Shown piece after piece: positions 62,701 through 64,000 of a stretch of DNA of 64,000 bases. A program made the translations under genes and the position numbers. Source of the stretch: Sthenelais limicola. Its lineage: Eukaryota > Annelida > Polychaeta > Phyllodocida > Sigalionidae. Numbering within the stretch: the first letter of the stretch is position 1; every line of letters begins with the position of its first letter. Below the pieces are notes generated by a model. That model was not told where the DNA came from, made no database searches, and worked only from the letters and a program-made list of their open reading frames with translations. The stretch lies in contig OW804100.1 in assembly GCA_942159475.1 (NCBI GenBank), positions 3,928,627-3,992,626 of the forward strand. The letters are read 5' to 3'.

Positions 62701-63074
62701 GGAGCGATAAAAACAGAGGGATTACCTTCCAATTTCAATTATATGTTTCTCTATACCTTCTCCTACCTTTGACCAATATAATTTGGATATTTTCACGTGT
62801 TTACTTTTTATCAGGCGATGTACGTATAATTTAATTTCGTCTATTTTTAATCTAGATATAAATATTCGTCAATGAAAATTGGCTTTAATTAGAAAGCAAA
62901 AGCCTCTTCTTCCCCGCTATTGTATGTAAAACCTGTTTATCTCTGTACAATAAGTTAAAATAAGATTTGTTTAAAGACGGAAAGGCTACCAACCTCTATC
63001 CTCCAGATCATGAAGCACGTGCTGCCCTTAGGGACAGACTTGAGGAACGCTGCATCAGCTTCTGCTCGTGACAT
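17604..63074 (-). CDS. villin/advillin-like actin-binding protein, 25 coding exons
   Basis: Seen: 25 minus-strand exons with GT-AG borders join in one frame from an ATG at 63074 to a TAA at 17604-17606, giving 855 residues with both 39-bp cassette exons and 829 without. Six gelsolin repeats are recognisable (G1 exons 1-5, G2 exons 6-8, G3 exons 9-12, G4 exons 13-15, G5 exons 15-18, G6 exons 19-21), then a linker and a villin headpiece (exons 23-24). Known: vertebrate villin has the same six-plus-headpiece architecture and 827 residues; it caps, severs, nucleates and bundles F-actin under calcium and phosphoinositide control, mainly in microvilli. Inference: a cytosolic actin-bundling orthologue. 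Villin-1, advillin and villin-like cannot be separated here, so no symbol is given. The last intron contains an 11.7-kb LTR retrotransposon in antisense. A 5' UTR exon probably lies outside the window, because an acceptor-like TTGTAG precedes the start codon. Confidence 0.95.
18219..18686 (+). repeat. 5' LTR, 468 bp
   Basis: TGTAGT...ACTACA ends form a 6-bp inverted repeat. It carries a TATA-like TATTTATAT stretch near 18430, a small CGGAC/GTCCG hairpin just after it, and an AATAAA at 18609-18614 followed by a T-rich region, consistent with U3-R-U5 order. Same length and apparently same sequence as the 3' copy. Confidence 0.96.
18687..18720 (+). promoter_or_regulatory. primer binding site
   Basis: TGGTGCCGTGACC begins at 18689, two bases after the LTR; TGG pairs with the universal CCA end of a tRNA. 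I cannot identify the tRNA from memory with confidence. Confidence 0.75.
18796..20880 (+). CDS. gag: Gypsy gag polyprotein, 694 aa
   Basis: First ATG in frame is at 18796 (MGDNRPVVD); the frame is open slightly upstream but without an ATG. The N-terminal third has a predicted coiled coil (heptad-like [25 protein letters not shown]). The centre (about residues 380-560) has the Trp- and Leu-rich helices of a Gypsy capsid ([17 protein letters not shown], ...FLKGL). The C-terminal part has one zinc knuckle, C-x2-C-x4-H-x4-C ([14 protein letters not shown]). It would form virus-like particles and package element RNA. It ends in TAA, 16 bp after a GGGAAAC slippery heptamer. Confidence 0.92.
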   Translation: MGDNRPVVDVATQITDNLQRTKAVTPPKGGEMVGIGARAKLKLTPLPNPAPVFGTANVVPLTLDQPLVPLGGLSLDNPTGGLGLENPEGGLAGTDLWMDYRQPLRNTESEDEIELATLREQAKSWRKAYASSHQQIIDQRNSMEQLAQQNADLQATLHDVSKDAQATTKRLMIENDKLRTEASRVDDLSRLHNELLEETNAAERIARTPLKLRQPVTSTFADTQGAVAYQEGDSFKLMTPRHFGGLRHVTIREPSAVAVSSPKEVREVEKKVELATMSSIKKPAITGNDSYIRGQVVNETYVRKDSGRTTTITGIPTPTVNPVVDTAGAGTTTVSLSQDVLSSTINLPRPDPGVAYANKSLVQGLTYVGPDPTRAPFSYTFYNDEDHVEPRLGTIRLWDSTKDSWQHHLAEMKVLAEAHNWTDAMFLRQLKSSCRRQIAALGELPQGTKLPDLVAHLETNYGDYCQEKREAEFYASRQTPGQNARHFANDVAKAARYAFGIHLDSTMRTLCIRTFLKGLTDLKMAEFVRFKQPYDLNQAAHWAVVFESCTMDLATVQTTSVEPKNSSNLAISAPPGGVASKKAQKAIAQMMELLDKPSEVQPEVSASDDISDCIIQAMQAWQMNKKSAPKPGPAAPSTGGGQRRFRRWKPNNGCWFCGEDGHIASVCPTKQIILGLAPKSGASAKDSGNADRPS
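20850..21098 (+). CDS. intermediate frame between gag and pol
   Basis: Frame -1 to gag is open from 20850 (after TAA at 20847) to TGA at 21096-21098. It can be entered by -1 slippage on the heptamer at 20856-20862. The product is about 80 residues, polar, rich in S, G, P and T, with no recognised domain. It overlaps the start of the open pol frame (21038) by about 60 bp, so a second -1 shift would be needed to reach pol. It could be a spacer or nucleocapsid tail, or simply a relic of a one-base change; the intact state of everything else argues against decay. Confidence 0.55.
   Translation, partial: GLGKRGQTLIRSVVGVGEKTLHSATVRSEAESSIGTGGHAQAPASTPEITHQGDPRPKTGDSRSLPEGKAYYLVVIRTLPLK
20856..20913 (+). 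promoter_or_regulatory. predicted -1 ribosomal frameshift signal
   Basis: The heptamer G GGA AAC (20856-20862) is in the correct phase of gag (X XXY YYZ). After a 7-nt spacer, GACCC (20870-20874) pairs with GGGTC (20893-20897), and GGAGCGT (20881-20887) in its loop pairs with ACGCTTC (20907-20913, one G-U), which makes an H-type pseudoknot. The gag TAA lies inside it. GGGAAAC is a known slippery site in retroviral gag-pro. Confidence 0.75.
21038..25558 (+). CDS. pol: Gypsy pol: protease, RT, RNase H, integrase, AT-hook tail
   Basis: Frame open from 21038 (after TAG at 21035) to TAA at 25558. It has no ATG before the protease, so expression by frameshift is expected. Counting residues from codon 21095: protease LVDPGATTS at about 65-73 (D67 catalytic, but DPG instead of DSG/DTG) and ILGADF; RT with YLDD at 540-543; RNase H with DTDAS near 694; integrase H/C zinc module (GHFG...CPEC) followed by D1009, D1069, E1105, a D,D-35-E triad; then a GPF-type C-terminal module. 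The last about 170 residues are Lys/Pro-rich with four AT-hook cores (GRPKK or GRPRK). No chromodomain was seen. Confidence 0.93.
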   Translation: MAAGRKGLLPCGNSDSASEVRWGQSGFQAERDQLVLVKSGSTEPAQVQKVSVHNQGTLEIPAKLLVRERWYAPVTVGGGSGPFLVDPGATTSLITKKFYDSLPNPPPMTSVRMMCVMGNGTPIVTYGSVLCPLKLGDRTYMITCLVVSGLRGPERGILGADFYFVHQCNLDWSGTFYLENFGYSVPCTLWKRPVSSIESPSVKAMEVEDVIVGREVKLLKAVVLKPRSVTMARLDLGSGSVTSGGLMFEPDQRLLKDLALGSLNTYVAGNGSPAVVAFSNPTGRTLKIKRHRVVGKVFRVDLLAQDSLSDVGENEEVIREAIINSIQLLESPIVDDDLIAPTLPIPPAAECPLAKMIKESDLSGVQDTRNALNLLEEFRGCFSLPGDKALGCTHKVRHVINTGDACPIKQAYRRIPVAKRDKAEAEIWKMYREGRIEHSNSPWGAPIVMVAKKDGTQRFCVDYRQLNSVTIKDSFPLPRIDECVEALGGNQWFCTLDLESGYWQVAMDEESKGKTAFLSSVGLFQFKVMAFGLCNAPATFQRMMDNMLDGLKWKSCLVYLDDIVVFGKTLDECLQNLRLVLERIKDYGLRLKPKKCEFFRRQVEYLGRIVSGKGIQANPKQIEKVRDWPVPTNAKEIRQFIGFASYYREFQPNFGEIVSPLQDIVTAACKDKRYTRPIVWTPQCQAAFSKVKELLTTSPVLGYPRKVGDFILDTDASGFGMAGILSQIQDGREVVLGYASNSLSKSQKNYCATKRELLAVLTYLKKFRHYLLGNRNFYVRTDHASLRWLLNFKDPTDMLARWLTTMQEYGLDQGMILHRAGRRHENADALSRLPTRKCGRLDCHDCGLHDAVLAAVTTDVPSDSDVPTDSGGNKLQEAQQSDPMIKRLIGMLDGSVEIPSREDLAGESDEFRTYVQHLGEMEMRDGVLCLGWVRLATGRKYWRKVIPASMRKEIFMGMHGPKTSGHFGVFKNTWSAKMRYYWPGQRYDLKRWIKACPECCTRKTRGGGGISLLKKEKHGDRWNRISLDILGPFRETPRKNNYIMVVTDHFSKWAEAYPMRDHTAESCAEVLFKEWILRFGCPVALQTDGAPEFRSQLLRCLLDMLGIEKLITLPYRPQSNGQSERLNRVLVEQLSCLTDYHKDDWDMLAPCIAHAYRATVHASTLCTPNSVVFGTELVAPMDIVHGVGSDGLDFPCKVSYVENLKQWMRRGHQYVRENLGVSAINQRRDYNKRTRPPKFAVGDVVYRYCPPKANKKLGQKWDGPFKIRRFIGGTTCELETAEGLLRYHIDYLKPAFDEDGPIQARNLHRAPEFQKLEKAGRDILRLEAGKVVAGVECPAKSVKEKVTIGVKPRGRPKKRKSVSATDLPPLTKGKKKKGPVKVGNQVLPTKKQTLGEMKRRPGRPKKGGTGSGTAVVVPPVPPSICVKTKKKRGRPKKQLTDLPAVPLVPVKRKVGRPRKEPAPVVSLPTSLPKKRAQRNLLPSVRDTSPALVRAQRLRKAPVRFNQ
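25559..26589 (+). other. non-coding stretch between pol and ORF3
   Basis: About 1 kb with no convincing ORF. It contains an inverted repeat ATTTTTAGACC/GGTCTAAAAAT (26437-26447 and 26494-26504) enclosing a second stem AGCCACG/CGTGGCT, and a splice-acceptor-like pyrimidine tract ending in CAG at about 26570, 20 bp before the ORF3 ATG. Inference: leader and acceptor for a spliced subgenomic mRNA. Confidence 0.5.
26590..28974 (+). CDS. retrotransposon ORF3: C2H2-like, coiled-coil, putative nuclear protein, 794 aa
   Basis: Complete ORF starting [10 protein letters not shown], in the position where some Gypsy elements carry env. No signal peptide or membrane segment is seen. The N-terminus is acidic; residues about 75-235 are Ser/Lys/Arg-rich with proline-directed sites. 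Two zinc-finger-like units follow: C330-x4-C335...H357-x4-H362 and C371-x4-C376-x12-H389 with H398/H399. Next come a Ser/Lys-rich stretch with basic clusters that could be nuclear signals, a leucine-zipper-like coiled coil at about 578-640 ([20 protein letters not shown]), and a Gln/Pro-rich tail. No family is recognised. Inference: a nucleic-acid-binding accessory protein acting in chromatin or RNA handling. GC-richer than the flanks. Confidence 0.85.
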   Translation: MSDRENDLDLSASDGELLTDDQAAEVLDSIMTAAEKEESEDTTFWEQKVPTPAAFEVDLEEEMEVEVSVAPSKSSDKSDRSGRTTHQSADKSPDQSADKARTSRSSDRKAGTTGTKGPKQSPAEDKSERRQVEVTPRRSPRKQADPGKVLRGKDADANRTRSQSDSPGKKSSDRDRSASSNPKAKPAAASRPRGAELAKALQKLPQNTASTSSTKTPLSKLPKIRKLKRVHVYRSEARRVQLAKFGSLTKFKAELDSAALVPLNPSMDQPGSVPPQAPESDDESKEFDDDQMTRYEQVIWPEVVREDSLDAGTFGKLTGVHKLWQPGFRCPFMVCRYLPVNEGGIKRYQTRERFFRHLCEVHAPYSQVWVCSHDQCAQVLDRRVELVQHFMNGEVKQHHLNREIALEKTRAVMPVIRNNSAFLRMTYMSAQHLRVTRRMRSVAKPSKSSASSSAAGQSGSASSSSSSQKGKSGGKSVAKNASSSKETTGGTEGAQKRGRTSSGGGMLSPSLPAAKKQKGRKAQVETDTLSAQLPEKVETEQLVRAAETEIQRCLLTLRAAADAAQQQVSTSMATLTVPLQKLEAVQGQIGENAAQKETIRTQAKIIQTLRLAVAKKDSEILNLTEENASLRGELAEFGRSSSPESQEVSEVEASTQSATVSTARAPQSTAVAGPSTGTVVSESGDSVNVSMDLAQFNLLSSLMAKFQPVLAPRTAPPPVQRTAQASQGGQDPFGLVRMFGSPRNALSPLSGGENATAVGPEVGRKPADQQDGSTDQQETGEGVPDTENTPMDSQ
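28975..29472 (+). promoter_or_regulatory. ORF3 3' region and polypurine tract
   Basis: Non-coding. It ends with the purine run GAAGAGGGGGAG at 29458-29469 immediately before the 3' LTR, the expected plus-strand primer. The CCTCCGYCGGATGTG motif occurs twice near 28993 and 29032. Confidence 0.8.
29473..29940 (+). repeat. 3' LTR, 468 bp
   Basis: Matches the 5' LTR in length and, by eye, in sequence; AATAAA at 29863-29868 is the expected polyadenylation signal of the element. Confidence 0.96.
30063..30170 (-). CDS. villin-like exon 23 (headpiece N-terminal half)
   Basis: 36 codons, [17 protein letters not shown], matching the Y-x-(Y/L)-xxL...LPEGVD half of the villin headpiece. Donor GAA|GTGAGT. 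The Gypsy insertion begins 118 bp into the following intron, after its 4-bp target repeat. Confidence 0.94.
31362..31492 (+). other. exon-like orphan ORF
   Basis: Plus-strand block between TTTTAG and AAG|GTTTAG encoding [17 protein letters not shown] then [20 protein letters not shown], charged and helical. No other plus-strand exons recognised; a 24-base A run follows at 31627. Could be a stray duplicated exon or retrocopy piece. Confidence 0.3.
32220..32578. mobile_element. MITE family B, copy 3
   Basis: Complete; inner parts are in the opposite orientation to copies 4 and 6. In villin-like intron 30171-33558. Confidence 0.82.
33559..33630 (-). CDS. villin-like exon 22 (linker)
   Basis: 24 codons starting [13 protein letters not shown], the linker between G6 and the headpiece; vertebrate villin has a similar KSYEDLKAE stretch. 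Donor AAG|GTATCT. Confidence 0.88.
34044..34166 (-). CDS. villin-like exon 21 (G6 end)
   Basis: 41 codons, [20 protein letters not shown] then [14 protein letters not shown], the DPSGRD...PI..VKQG.EP..F.G.F..WD ending shared by all villins. Donor AGC|GTACGT. Confidence 0.96.
34538..34952. mobile_element. MITE family B, copy 4
   Basis: Complete with somewhat diverged ends (GATGTGTTTTATGAAAACGA); fills most of intron 34167-34998. Confidence 0.78.
34999..35139 (-). CDS. villin-like exon 20 (G6 core)
   Basis: 47 codons, [17 protein letters not shown] then [10 protein letters not shown], the Q-x-D-L...DVxLLD...(V/I)(F/Y)xWIG core of G6. Phase 0 both sides. Confidence 0.95.
35140..36600 (-). other. 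villin-like introns flanking exon 19, nothing recognised
   Basis: Apart from exon 19 (35585-35653) the sequence is ordinary AT-rich intron; small frames around 35912-36472 on both strands have no domain or codon signal. Confidence 0.35.
35585..35653 (-). CDS. villin-like exon 19 (G6 start)
   Basis: 23 codons, [14 protein letters not shown], the first strands of G6 (villin ARLF.C.N..G.F). Acceptor CTTCAG, donor GTCAGT. Confidence 0.93.
36602..36895 (+). repeat. about 290-bp purine-rich tract
   Basis: Plus strand almost only G and A (GGGAGAG, GGAGGGA). On the transcribed strand it is a pyrimidine tract starting 25 bp after the donor of villin-like exon 18. Confidence 0.85.
36921..37014 (-). 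CDS. villin-like exon 18 (G5 end)
   Basis: [18 protein letters not shown], the conserved EGxExxxFWxxLGGK segment closing G5. Donor AGT|GTAAGT; a long polypyrimidine stretch follows in the intron. Confidence 0.95.
37120..37190. mobile_element. MITE family B, fragment 5
   Basis: Only one end, TTTTTGCGACTTGTGACTCA then TTTTCCTGGAACACATCACA. Confidence 0.65.
37275..37330 (-). CDS. villin-like exon 17 (G5)
   Basis: 18 codons plus two bases, [19 protein letters not shown], equivalent to the GSSGDERAMAKEL helix of villin G5. Ends CCCAA|GTAAGT. Confidence 0.95.
37997..38122 (-). CDS. villin-like exon 16 (G5), acceptor at a tandem repeat
   Basis: 42 codons: [15 protein letters not shown], then [10 protein letters not shown] and AYIWAGK, the LNSND motif of G5. 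The acceptor and first 49 bp of this exon belong to a 60-bp unit present three times in tandem. Only the copy used here continues into the rest of the exon; the two more 5' copies would read into an in-frame TAG after 19 codons. Confidence 0.93.
38074..38347. repeat. 60-bp tandem triplication of the exon 16 acceptor
   Basis: Units 38074-38133, 38134-38193 and 38194-38253 appear identical, with a 40-bp partial copy at 38308-38347. Each unit has (minus strand) TATATTGTAG, the splice acceptor, plus the first 49 bp of villin-like exon 16. Confidence 0.92.
38780..39176. mobile_element. MITE family B, copy 6
   Basis: Complete; lies 30 bp from the donor of villin-like exon 15. Confidence 0.82.
39207..39425 (-). 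CDS. villin-like exon 15 (G4 end, G5 start)
   Basis: 73 codons: [20 protein letters not shown] helix, then [20 protein letters not shown], nearly invariant in villins, then the first strand of G5 (TCLIQ). Acceptor CTGTAG, donor GTAAGG. Confidence 0.96.
39436..39560 (-). repeat. short retroposon tail next to exon 15
   Basis: GGAATTTGAATTTGAATTTG followed by AAAACATTTTATTTCAGTCG: on the minus strand an AAATAAAATG...(AAATTC)n end of the kind found on CR1/L2-type LINEs and their SINEs. It lies between exon 15 and the foldback transposon. Confidence 0.45.
39554..43280. mobile_element. 3.7-kb foldback DNA transposon with about 1.2-kb inverted arms
   Basis: Flanked by an 8-bp direct repeat AGTTGCAA (39546-39553 and 43281-43288). 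Ends TAGTAGGGTCATCTGG on both sides, inverted (the left copy has seven extra bases). The arms 39561-40733 and 42108-43280 are roughly 97-98% alike by eye. The 1.37-kb centre holds two short minus-strand frames (40981-41175 and 41344-41664) with no recognised domain. An 8-bp target site fits hAT-type elements. In the intron between villin-like exons 14 and 15. Confidence 0.85.
43699..43845 (-). CDS. villin-like exon 14 (G4)
   Basis: 49 codons, VYRVVRN...[15 protein letters not shown] and HILYYWL, the GDCY...Y.W core of G4. The following intron holds a 3.7-kb foldback transposon. Confidence 0.95.
44293..44535. mobile_element. MITE family A, copy 5
   Basis: Complete, with both inverted ends; villin-like intron 43846-44640 is otherwise uninformative. 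Confidence 0.78.
44641..44741 (-). CDS. villin-like exon 13 (G3-G4 linker)
   Basis: Contains KFDAST and ends [10 protein letters not shown], equivalent to the MVDDGSG motif that opens the C-terminal half (G4) of gelsolin and villin. Acceptor TTGCAG, donor GTAAGT. Confidence 0.95.
45537..45690 (-). CDS. villin-like exon 12 (G3 end)
   Basis: Contains AFVKQRG, then [19 protein letters not shown], the VxExxE...FK..F..W ending of G3. Ends phase 1 at ATT G|GTAAGT. Confidence 0.95.
46599..46727. mobile_element. short palindromic MITE
   Basis: About 49-bp imperfect inverted arms (GAACAAAGCTCGGGTGAAGT and CTTCCCCCTTGCTAGGTTCC) around a 30-bp centre; single copy in this window. Confidence 0.65.
46741..46882. 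mobile_element. MITE family A, truncated copy 6
   Basis: One half only, ending TTTTCTGAAAATCAGACCCA, 20 bp from villin-like exon 11. Confidence 0.65.
46901..46999 (-). CDS. villin-like exon 11 (G3 core)
   Basis: 33 codons, [20 protein letters not shown], a typical C(F/Y)I-D...VW-GK gelsolin core. Phase 0 both sides. Confidence 0.95.
47446..47524 (-). CDS. villin-like exon 10 (G3 start)
   Basis: Completes the R codon and encodes [18 protein letters not shown], close to villin G3 (S-x-K-V-T-E-V-A). Donor AAT|GTAAGT. Confidence 0.93.
47810..48375. promoter_or_regulatory. intronic CRE/YY1-like cluster
   Basis: GCCGCCATTTGGG (YY1-like on the minus strand) near 47820, TGACGTCATCAAGG near 47858 and TGACGTCATGAGTCC near 48357, inside villin-like intron 47525-49267. 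Could be an internal promoter or come from a repeat. Confidence 0.3.
48592..49033. mobile_element. MITE family B, copy 7
   Basis: Complete, the longest copy seen; directly followed by the hairpin element at 49058. Confidence 0.8.
49058..49140. repeat. GGGTTCT hairpin element
   Basis: Arms AAGGGTTCTAACAAGAACCC and GGGTTCTTGTTAGAACCCTT fold into a long hairpin; each arm itself contains a smaller AAGAACCCTTAAGGGTTCTT palindrome. More GGTTCTA motifs follow to 49204. Confidence 0.75.
49268..49380 (-). CDS. villin-like exon 9 (G2-G3 linker)
   Basis: Low-complexity charged linker ([18 protein letters not shown]) ending KLW, the first strand of G3. Ends in phase 2 at TGGAG|GTAAAA. Confidence 0.88.
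49726..49827 (-). CDS. villin-like exon 8 (G2 end)
   Basis: 34 codons, [13 protein letters not shown] then VVEQGEEDQ, matching the helix and final strand of G2 (villin: A..IRD.ER...V.V.E.G). Acceptor CTCTAG, donor GTACAT. Confidence 0.93.
50100..50330. other. GC-rich island in the intron between villin-like exons 7 and 8
   Basis: C-rich then CpG-bearing sequence with an E-box CATGTGAC; no ORF with support. The remaining 1.7 kb of this intron is AT-rich, with one X-box-like site at 51440-51453. Confidence 0.3.
51769..51879 (-). CDS. villin-like exon 7 (G2 core)
   Basis: 37 codons with [19 protein letters not shown] and [13 protein letters not shown], the D-x-F-x-L-D plus W-x-G core of a gelsolin repeat. 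Acceptor GACAG, donor GTAAAT. Confidence 0.95.
51920..52096. mobile_element. MITE family B, fragment 8
   Basis: Right half only, ending GATTTTCCTGAACACATCAC 36 bp from villin-like exon 6. Confidence 0.65.
52132..52234 (-). CDS. villin-like exon 6 (G1-G2 linker)
   Basis: Completes the split AAG codon and encodes [13 protein letters not shown], the G1-G2 linker basic patch typical of villin/gelsolin actin- and phosphoinositide-binding regions, then [10 protein letters not shown]...VTE at the start of G2. Donor GTCGGT. Confidence 0.93.
52492..52704. mobile_element. MITE with TACTGTAAA ends and GCGCGAAAA motifs
   Basis: Starts TACTGTAAACGTATTTATTT and ends ATGGATTTACAGTA; the interior repeats TTTTCGCGC / GCGCGAAAAT in both orientations. 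In the intron between villin-like exons 5 and 6; nothing else notable in 52235-53625. Confidence 0.72.
53626..53759 (-). CDS. villin-like exon 5 (G1 actin-contact helix)
   Basis: Starts [19 protein letters not shown], the long helix of G1 that lies against actin, and continues through RETQGNES...F..YFK, a hallmark of the family. Ends in phase 2 (GTCAA|GTAAGC). Confidence 0.95.
54335..54403 (-). CDS. villin-like exon 4 (G1)
   Basis: 23 codons ending in [13 protein letters not shown], the conserved HYW(I/L)G strand of gelsolin domain 1. Acceptor TTGTAG, donor GTAAAG, phase 0 both sides. Confidence 0.93.
55030..55441. mobile_element. MITE family B, copy 9
   Basis: Complete but diverged at both ends (AGATCCGTTTTGGGAAAATG). 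Confidence 0.72.
55906..56093. mobile_element. foldback MITE family D, copy 1
   Basis: Almost entirely palindromic about a short centre: ACCCTGCCCACACACAGCCG at one end, GTTGTGTGTGGGCAGGGTTT at the other. Second copy at 57340-57542. Confidence 0.8.
57340..57542. mobile_element. foldback MITE family D, copy 2
   Basis: AAACCCTGCCGACACAGCCG ... GGCTGTGTATGGGCAGGGTT; same palindrome as 55906-56093, diverged. Confidence 0.8.
57984..58022 (-). CDS. villin-like 13-residue cassette exon 3b
   Basis: A second 39-bp exon, phase 0/0, encoding [13 protein letters not shown], with acceptor TGACAG and donor GTAGAA. The donor context CTAAG|GTAG is almost the same as in exon 3a. The intron just upstream in transcription is full of TGACCTT repeats. 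Inference: mutually exclusive or jointly optional with exon 3a. Confidence 0.62.
58024..58110 (+). promoter_or_regulatory. cluster of AAGGTCA half-sites beside cassette exon 3b
   Basis: Five CAAGGTCA repeats in 87 bp (minus strand TGACCTTG), ending at the acceptor of cassette exon 3b; a similar group (30175-30352) adjoins exon 23. CAAGGTCA is an extended nuclear-receptor half-site, but here it also builds the polypyrimidine tract. Confidence 0.4.
59098..59186. repeat. 11-bp microsatellite GAAATCGGTCT/G
   Basis: Eight near-perfect units; intronic between cassette exons 3b and 3a. Confidence 0.88.
59472..59504. promoter_or_regulatory. two adjacent RFX X-box-like palindromes
   Basis: GTAACCATGGTTAC (59472-59485) and GTTGCCATGGTGAC (59491-59504), the second framed by CAGCTG E-boxes as a near-perfect 26-bp palindrome, 20-50 bp past the donor of cassette exon 3a. 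Matches the RFX consensus GTTGCCATGGCAAC; a single similar site is at 51440-51453. Confidence 0.45.
59524..59562 (-). CDS. villin-like 13-residue cassette exon 3a
   Basis: A 39-bp exon flanked by CCACAG and GTAGTC that encodes [13 protein letters not shown]. It is phase 0 on both sides, so it can be skipped without changing frame. It has no counterpart in vertebrate villin, where IILA runs almost straight into the conserved HYW strand. Its length, glycine/proline content and A...G-P-x-x-K pattern match exon 3b, which suggests an exon duplication. Inference: an alternative cassette lengthening a surface loop of G1. Confidence 0.65.
60322..60640 (-). pseudogene. LINE (L1/Tx1-like) ORF2 fragment
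   Basis: An open minus-strand frame of about 100 codons with [20 protein letters not shown] then VIGDLL, resembling the region after the RT domain in L1/Tx1-type LINEs (..GKP.F..W...GI..I.DL). 5' and 3' parts absent. Intronic, between villin-like exon 2 and cassette 3a. Confidence 0.5.
61037..61111 (-). CDS. villin-like exon 2 (G1)
   Basis: 25 codons containing [14 protein letters not shown], the conserved gelsolin-repeat strand (G-x-F-x-x-GD-x-Y-hydrophobic). Acceptor CTCTAG, donor GTAAGT, phase 0 on both sides. Confidence 0.95.
61254..61484. mobile_element. MITE family A, copy 7
   Basis: Complete copy in the intron between villin-like exons 1 and 2. The rest of that 1.9-kb intron shows nothing recognisable. 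Confidence 0.78.
62994..63074 (-). CDS. villin-like exon 1 (start codon, G1 start)
   Basis: 27 codons beginning [10 protein letters not shown] and ending in the G1 entry motif FMIWRIE, which matches the QIWRIE-type start of villin domain 1. The donor reads GAG|GTTGGT. An AG acceptor ten bases upstream of the ATG suggests this is the second exon of the transcript, after an untranslated one. Phase 0 out. Confidence 0.88.
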
Positions 63075-64000
63075 CTTCCTTTTTCTACAACATACAACAA
63101 TAATAATAATTATTATTATAAGATTTGTATTTCAATACAGTTTATACATATGATATCAGTGTTACATTGTCATACATACAATATCATATCAAAACAGGAT
63201 GAAGCATCCTTGACAAGTAGATTTTTCTGATGACCTTAGAAATTATATGTCGTCAACTAGTAATTGATTGAGGACGTTTGCATGCTCTCTCTTCTAAATG
63301 TAAAAAAACAAAACAATTATAATTGTAAATGCATGTTACCCACTAATTAATAAAGTTGAACTGTGAGCAAAAAACTACCCACATTAGTTTGAACACATTA
63401 TTTTATATATGGTGAAATATCTTCAAAGTCACACCTAATAGCAAATTTTCAATATCAGATCTTAATCGGGGAGGGTCTTAGCTGCAAATTGGTATAATAT
63501 GGTGGTTTCATGCGAGCTAACCTCGATTTTTTGCACCCCCTTGCTGCAGCACTAGTGTTTGCTGCAGCACTAGTGTTTGTGGCCTGTTCTTACGTAAAAC
63601 GACCGCAAATGACCTTAACTGATTAAATTCCAGTCTCCATTTCTCCCAGTAAAGTCTAAATGCAAACTCTATGTTCACAAGGAACAGCAGGCTCAATCTT
63701 ACCCACATAAAATGTACAAAAAGAATGGATTTATAAGTCAGTGAAAATAAACCTTTATCCTCAAGCACCCGGCTACTATAGCGAGAAAGGGAAGATCGCA
63801 CATGCTTTTTCACCCTTTTGTCAGCCCATCATCAACGGCAAATAAAGGATATTTCAATTCAATTCAAATCAAAATCTGGTTTATTTGACTTTTCCCTTTC
63901 TAAAGCTTTCCCTGAATGCTACATCAAGAGACTAAACAGTTTGGGGAGTTTCATGGCCATTCATAGCTTTTCATAGACCTATGCTTTACCGCATATATAA
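63075..64000 (-). other. upstream of villin-like start, no gene recognised
   Basis: Should contain an intron or 5' UTR of the villin-like gene. A tandem TTTGCTGCAGCACTAGTG (63543-63578) and a LINE-like tail with ATTTCAATTCAATTCAAATC (63837-63875) are visible. No TATA-promoter with support. Confidence 0.35.

Overview
This is a window of an intron-rich, AT-rich animal genome. GT-AG introns, a full-length villin-family gene, THAP-domain exons, a Ty3/Gypsy retrotransposon and many small inverted-repeat (MITE-like) elements all point to a metazoan, most likely a marine invertebrate (an echinoderm or other invertebrate deuterostome would fit; the sequence does not settle this). Nothing prokaryotic is present. 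|| Layout. (1) 1-1.57 kb: repeat-derived sequence (a LINE-like 3' tail and a MITE). (2) 2.8-11.9 kb, minus strand: a THAP-domain gene whose eight-exon frame closes from a THAP first exon to a stop at 2785. Three different THAP first exons (about 11.8, 11.0 and 10.5 kb) all end in the same splice phase and all fit the shared body exons, giving 612, 607 or 639 residues. A 76-bp minisatellite forms the 3' UTR and supplies the stop codon. (3) 13.0-13.7 kb, minus strand: a fourth THAP module with its own second exon; a 1.5-kb inverted-repeat transposon separates it from a CRE-containing promoter-like block at 15.5 kb. Similar promoter-like blocks lie upstream of two of the other THAP exons. (4) 17.6-63.1 kb, minus strand: one villin/advillin-type gene, 25 coding exons, six gelsolin domains and a C-terminal headpiece; 829 residues without, 855 with, two 13-residue cassette exons. 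|| The last villin intron holds an 11.7-kb Ty3/Gypsy element (18219-29940) in the opposite orientation, with two apparently identical 468-bp LTRs, a 4-bp target duplication, intact gag and pol and a third intact ORF. Its unusual features are: a textbook -1 frameshift heptamer followed by a predicted pseudoknot at the end of gag; a second, short intermediate frame between gag and pol; four AT-hook motifs after the integrase; and a nuclear-looking 794-residue ORF3 with two C2H2-like fingers and a leucine-zipper-like coiled coil where an env would sit. Other villin introns hold a 3.7-kb foldback element with about 1.2-kb arms and an 8-bp target duplication, a threefold tandem copy of one exon's splice acceptor, and many copies of at least four MITE families. 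|| How it fits together: the villin gene encodes an actin-bundling and severing protein; the THAP locus encodes DNA-binding proteins with interchangeable zinc modules on one body containing a coiled coil and SUMO-type motifs. All exon joins below were made by eye from reading frame, splice sites and family similarity; no transcript evidence was available.
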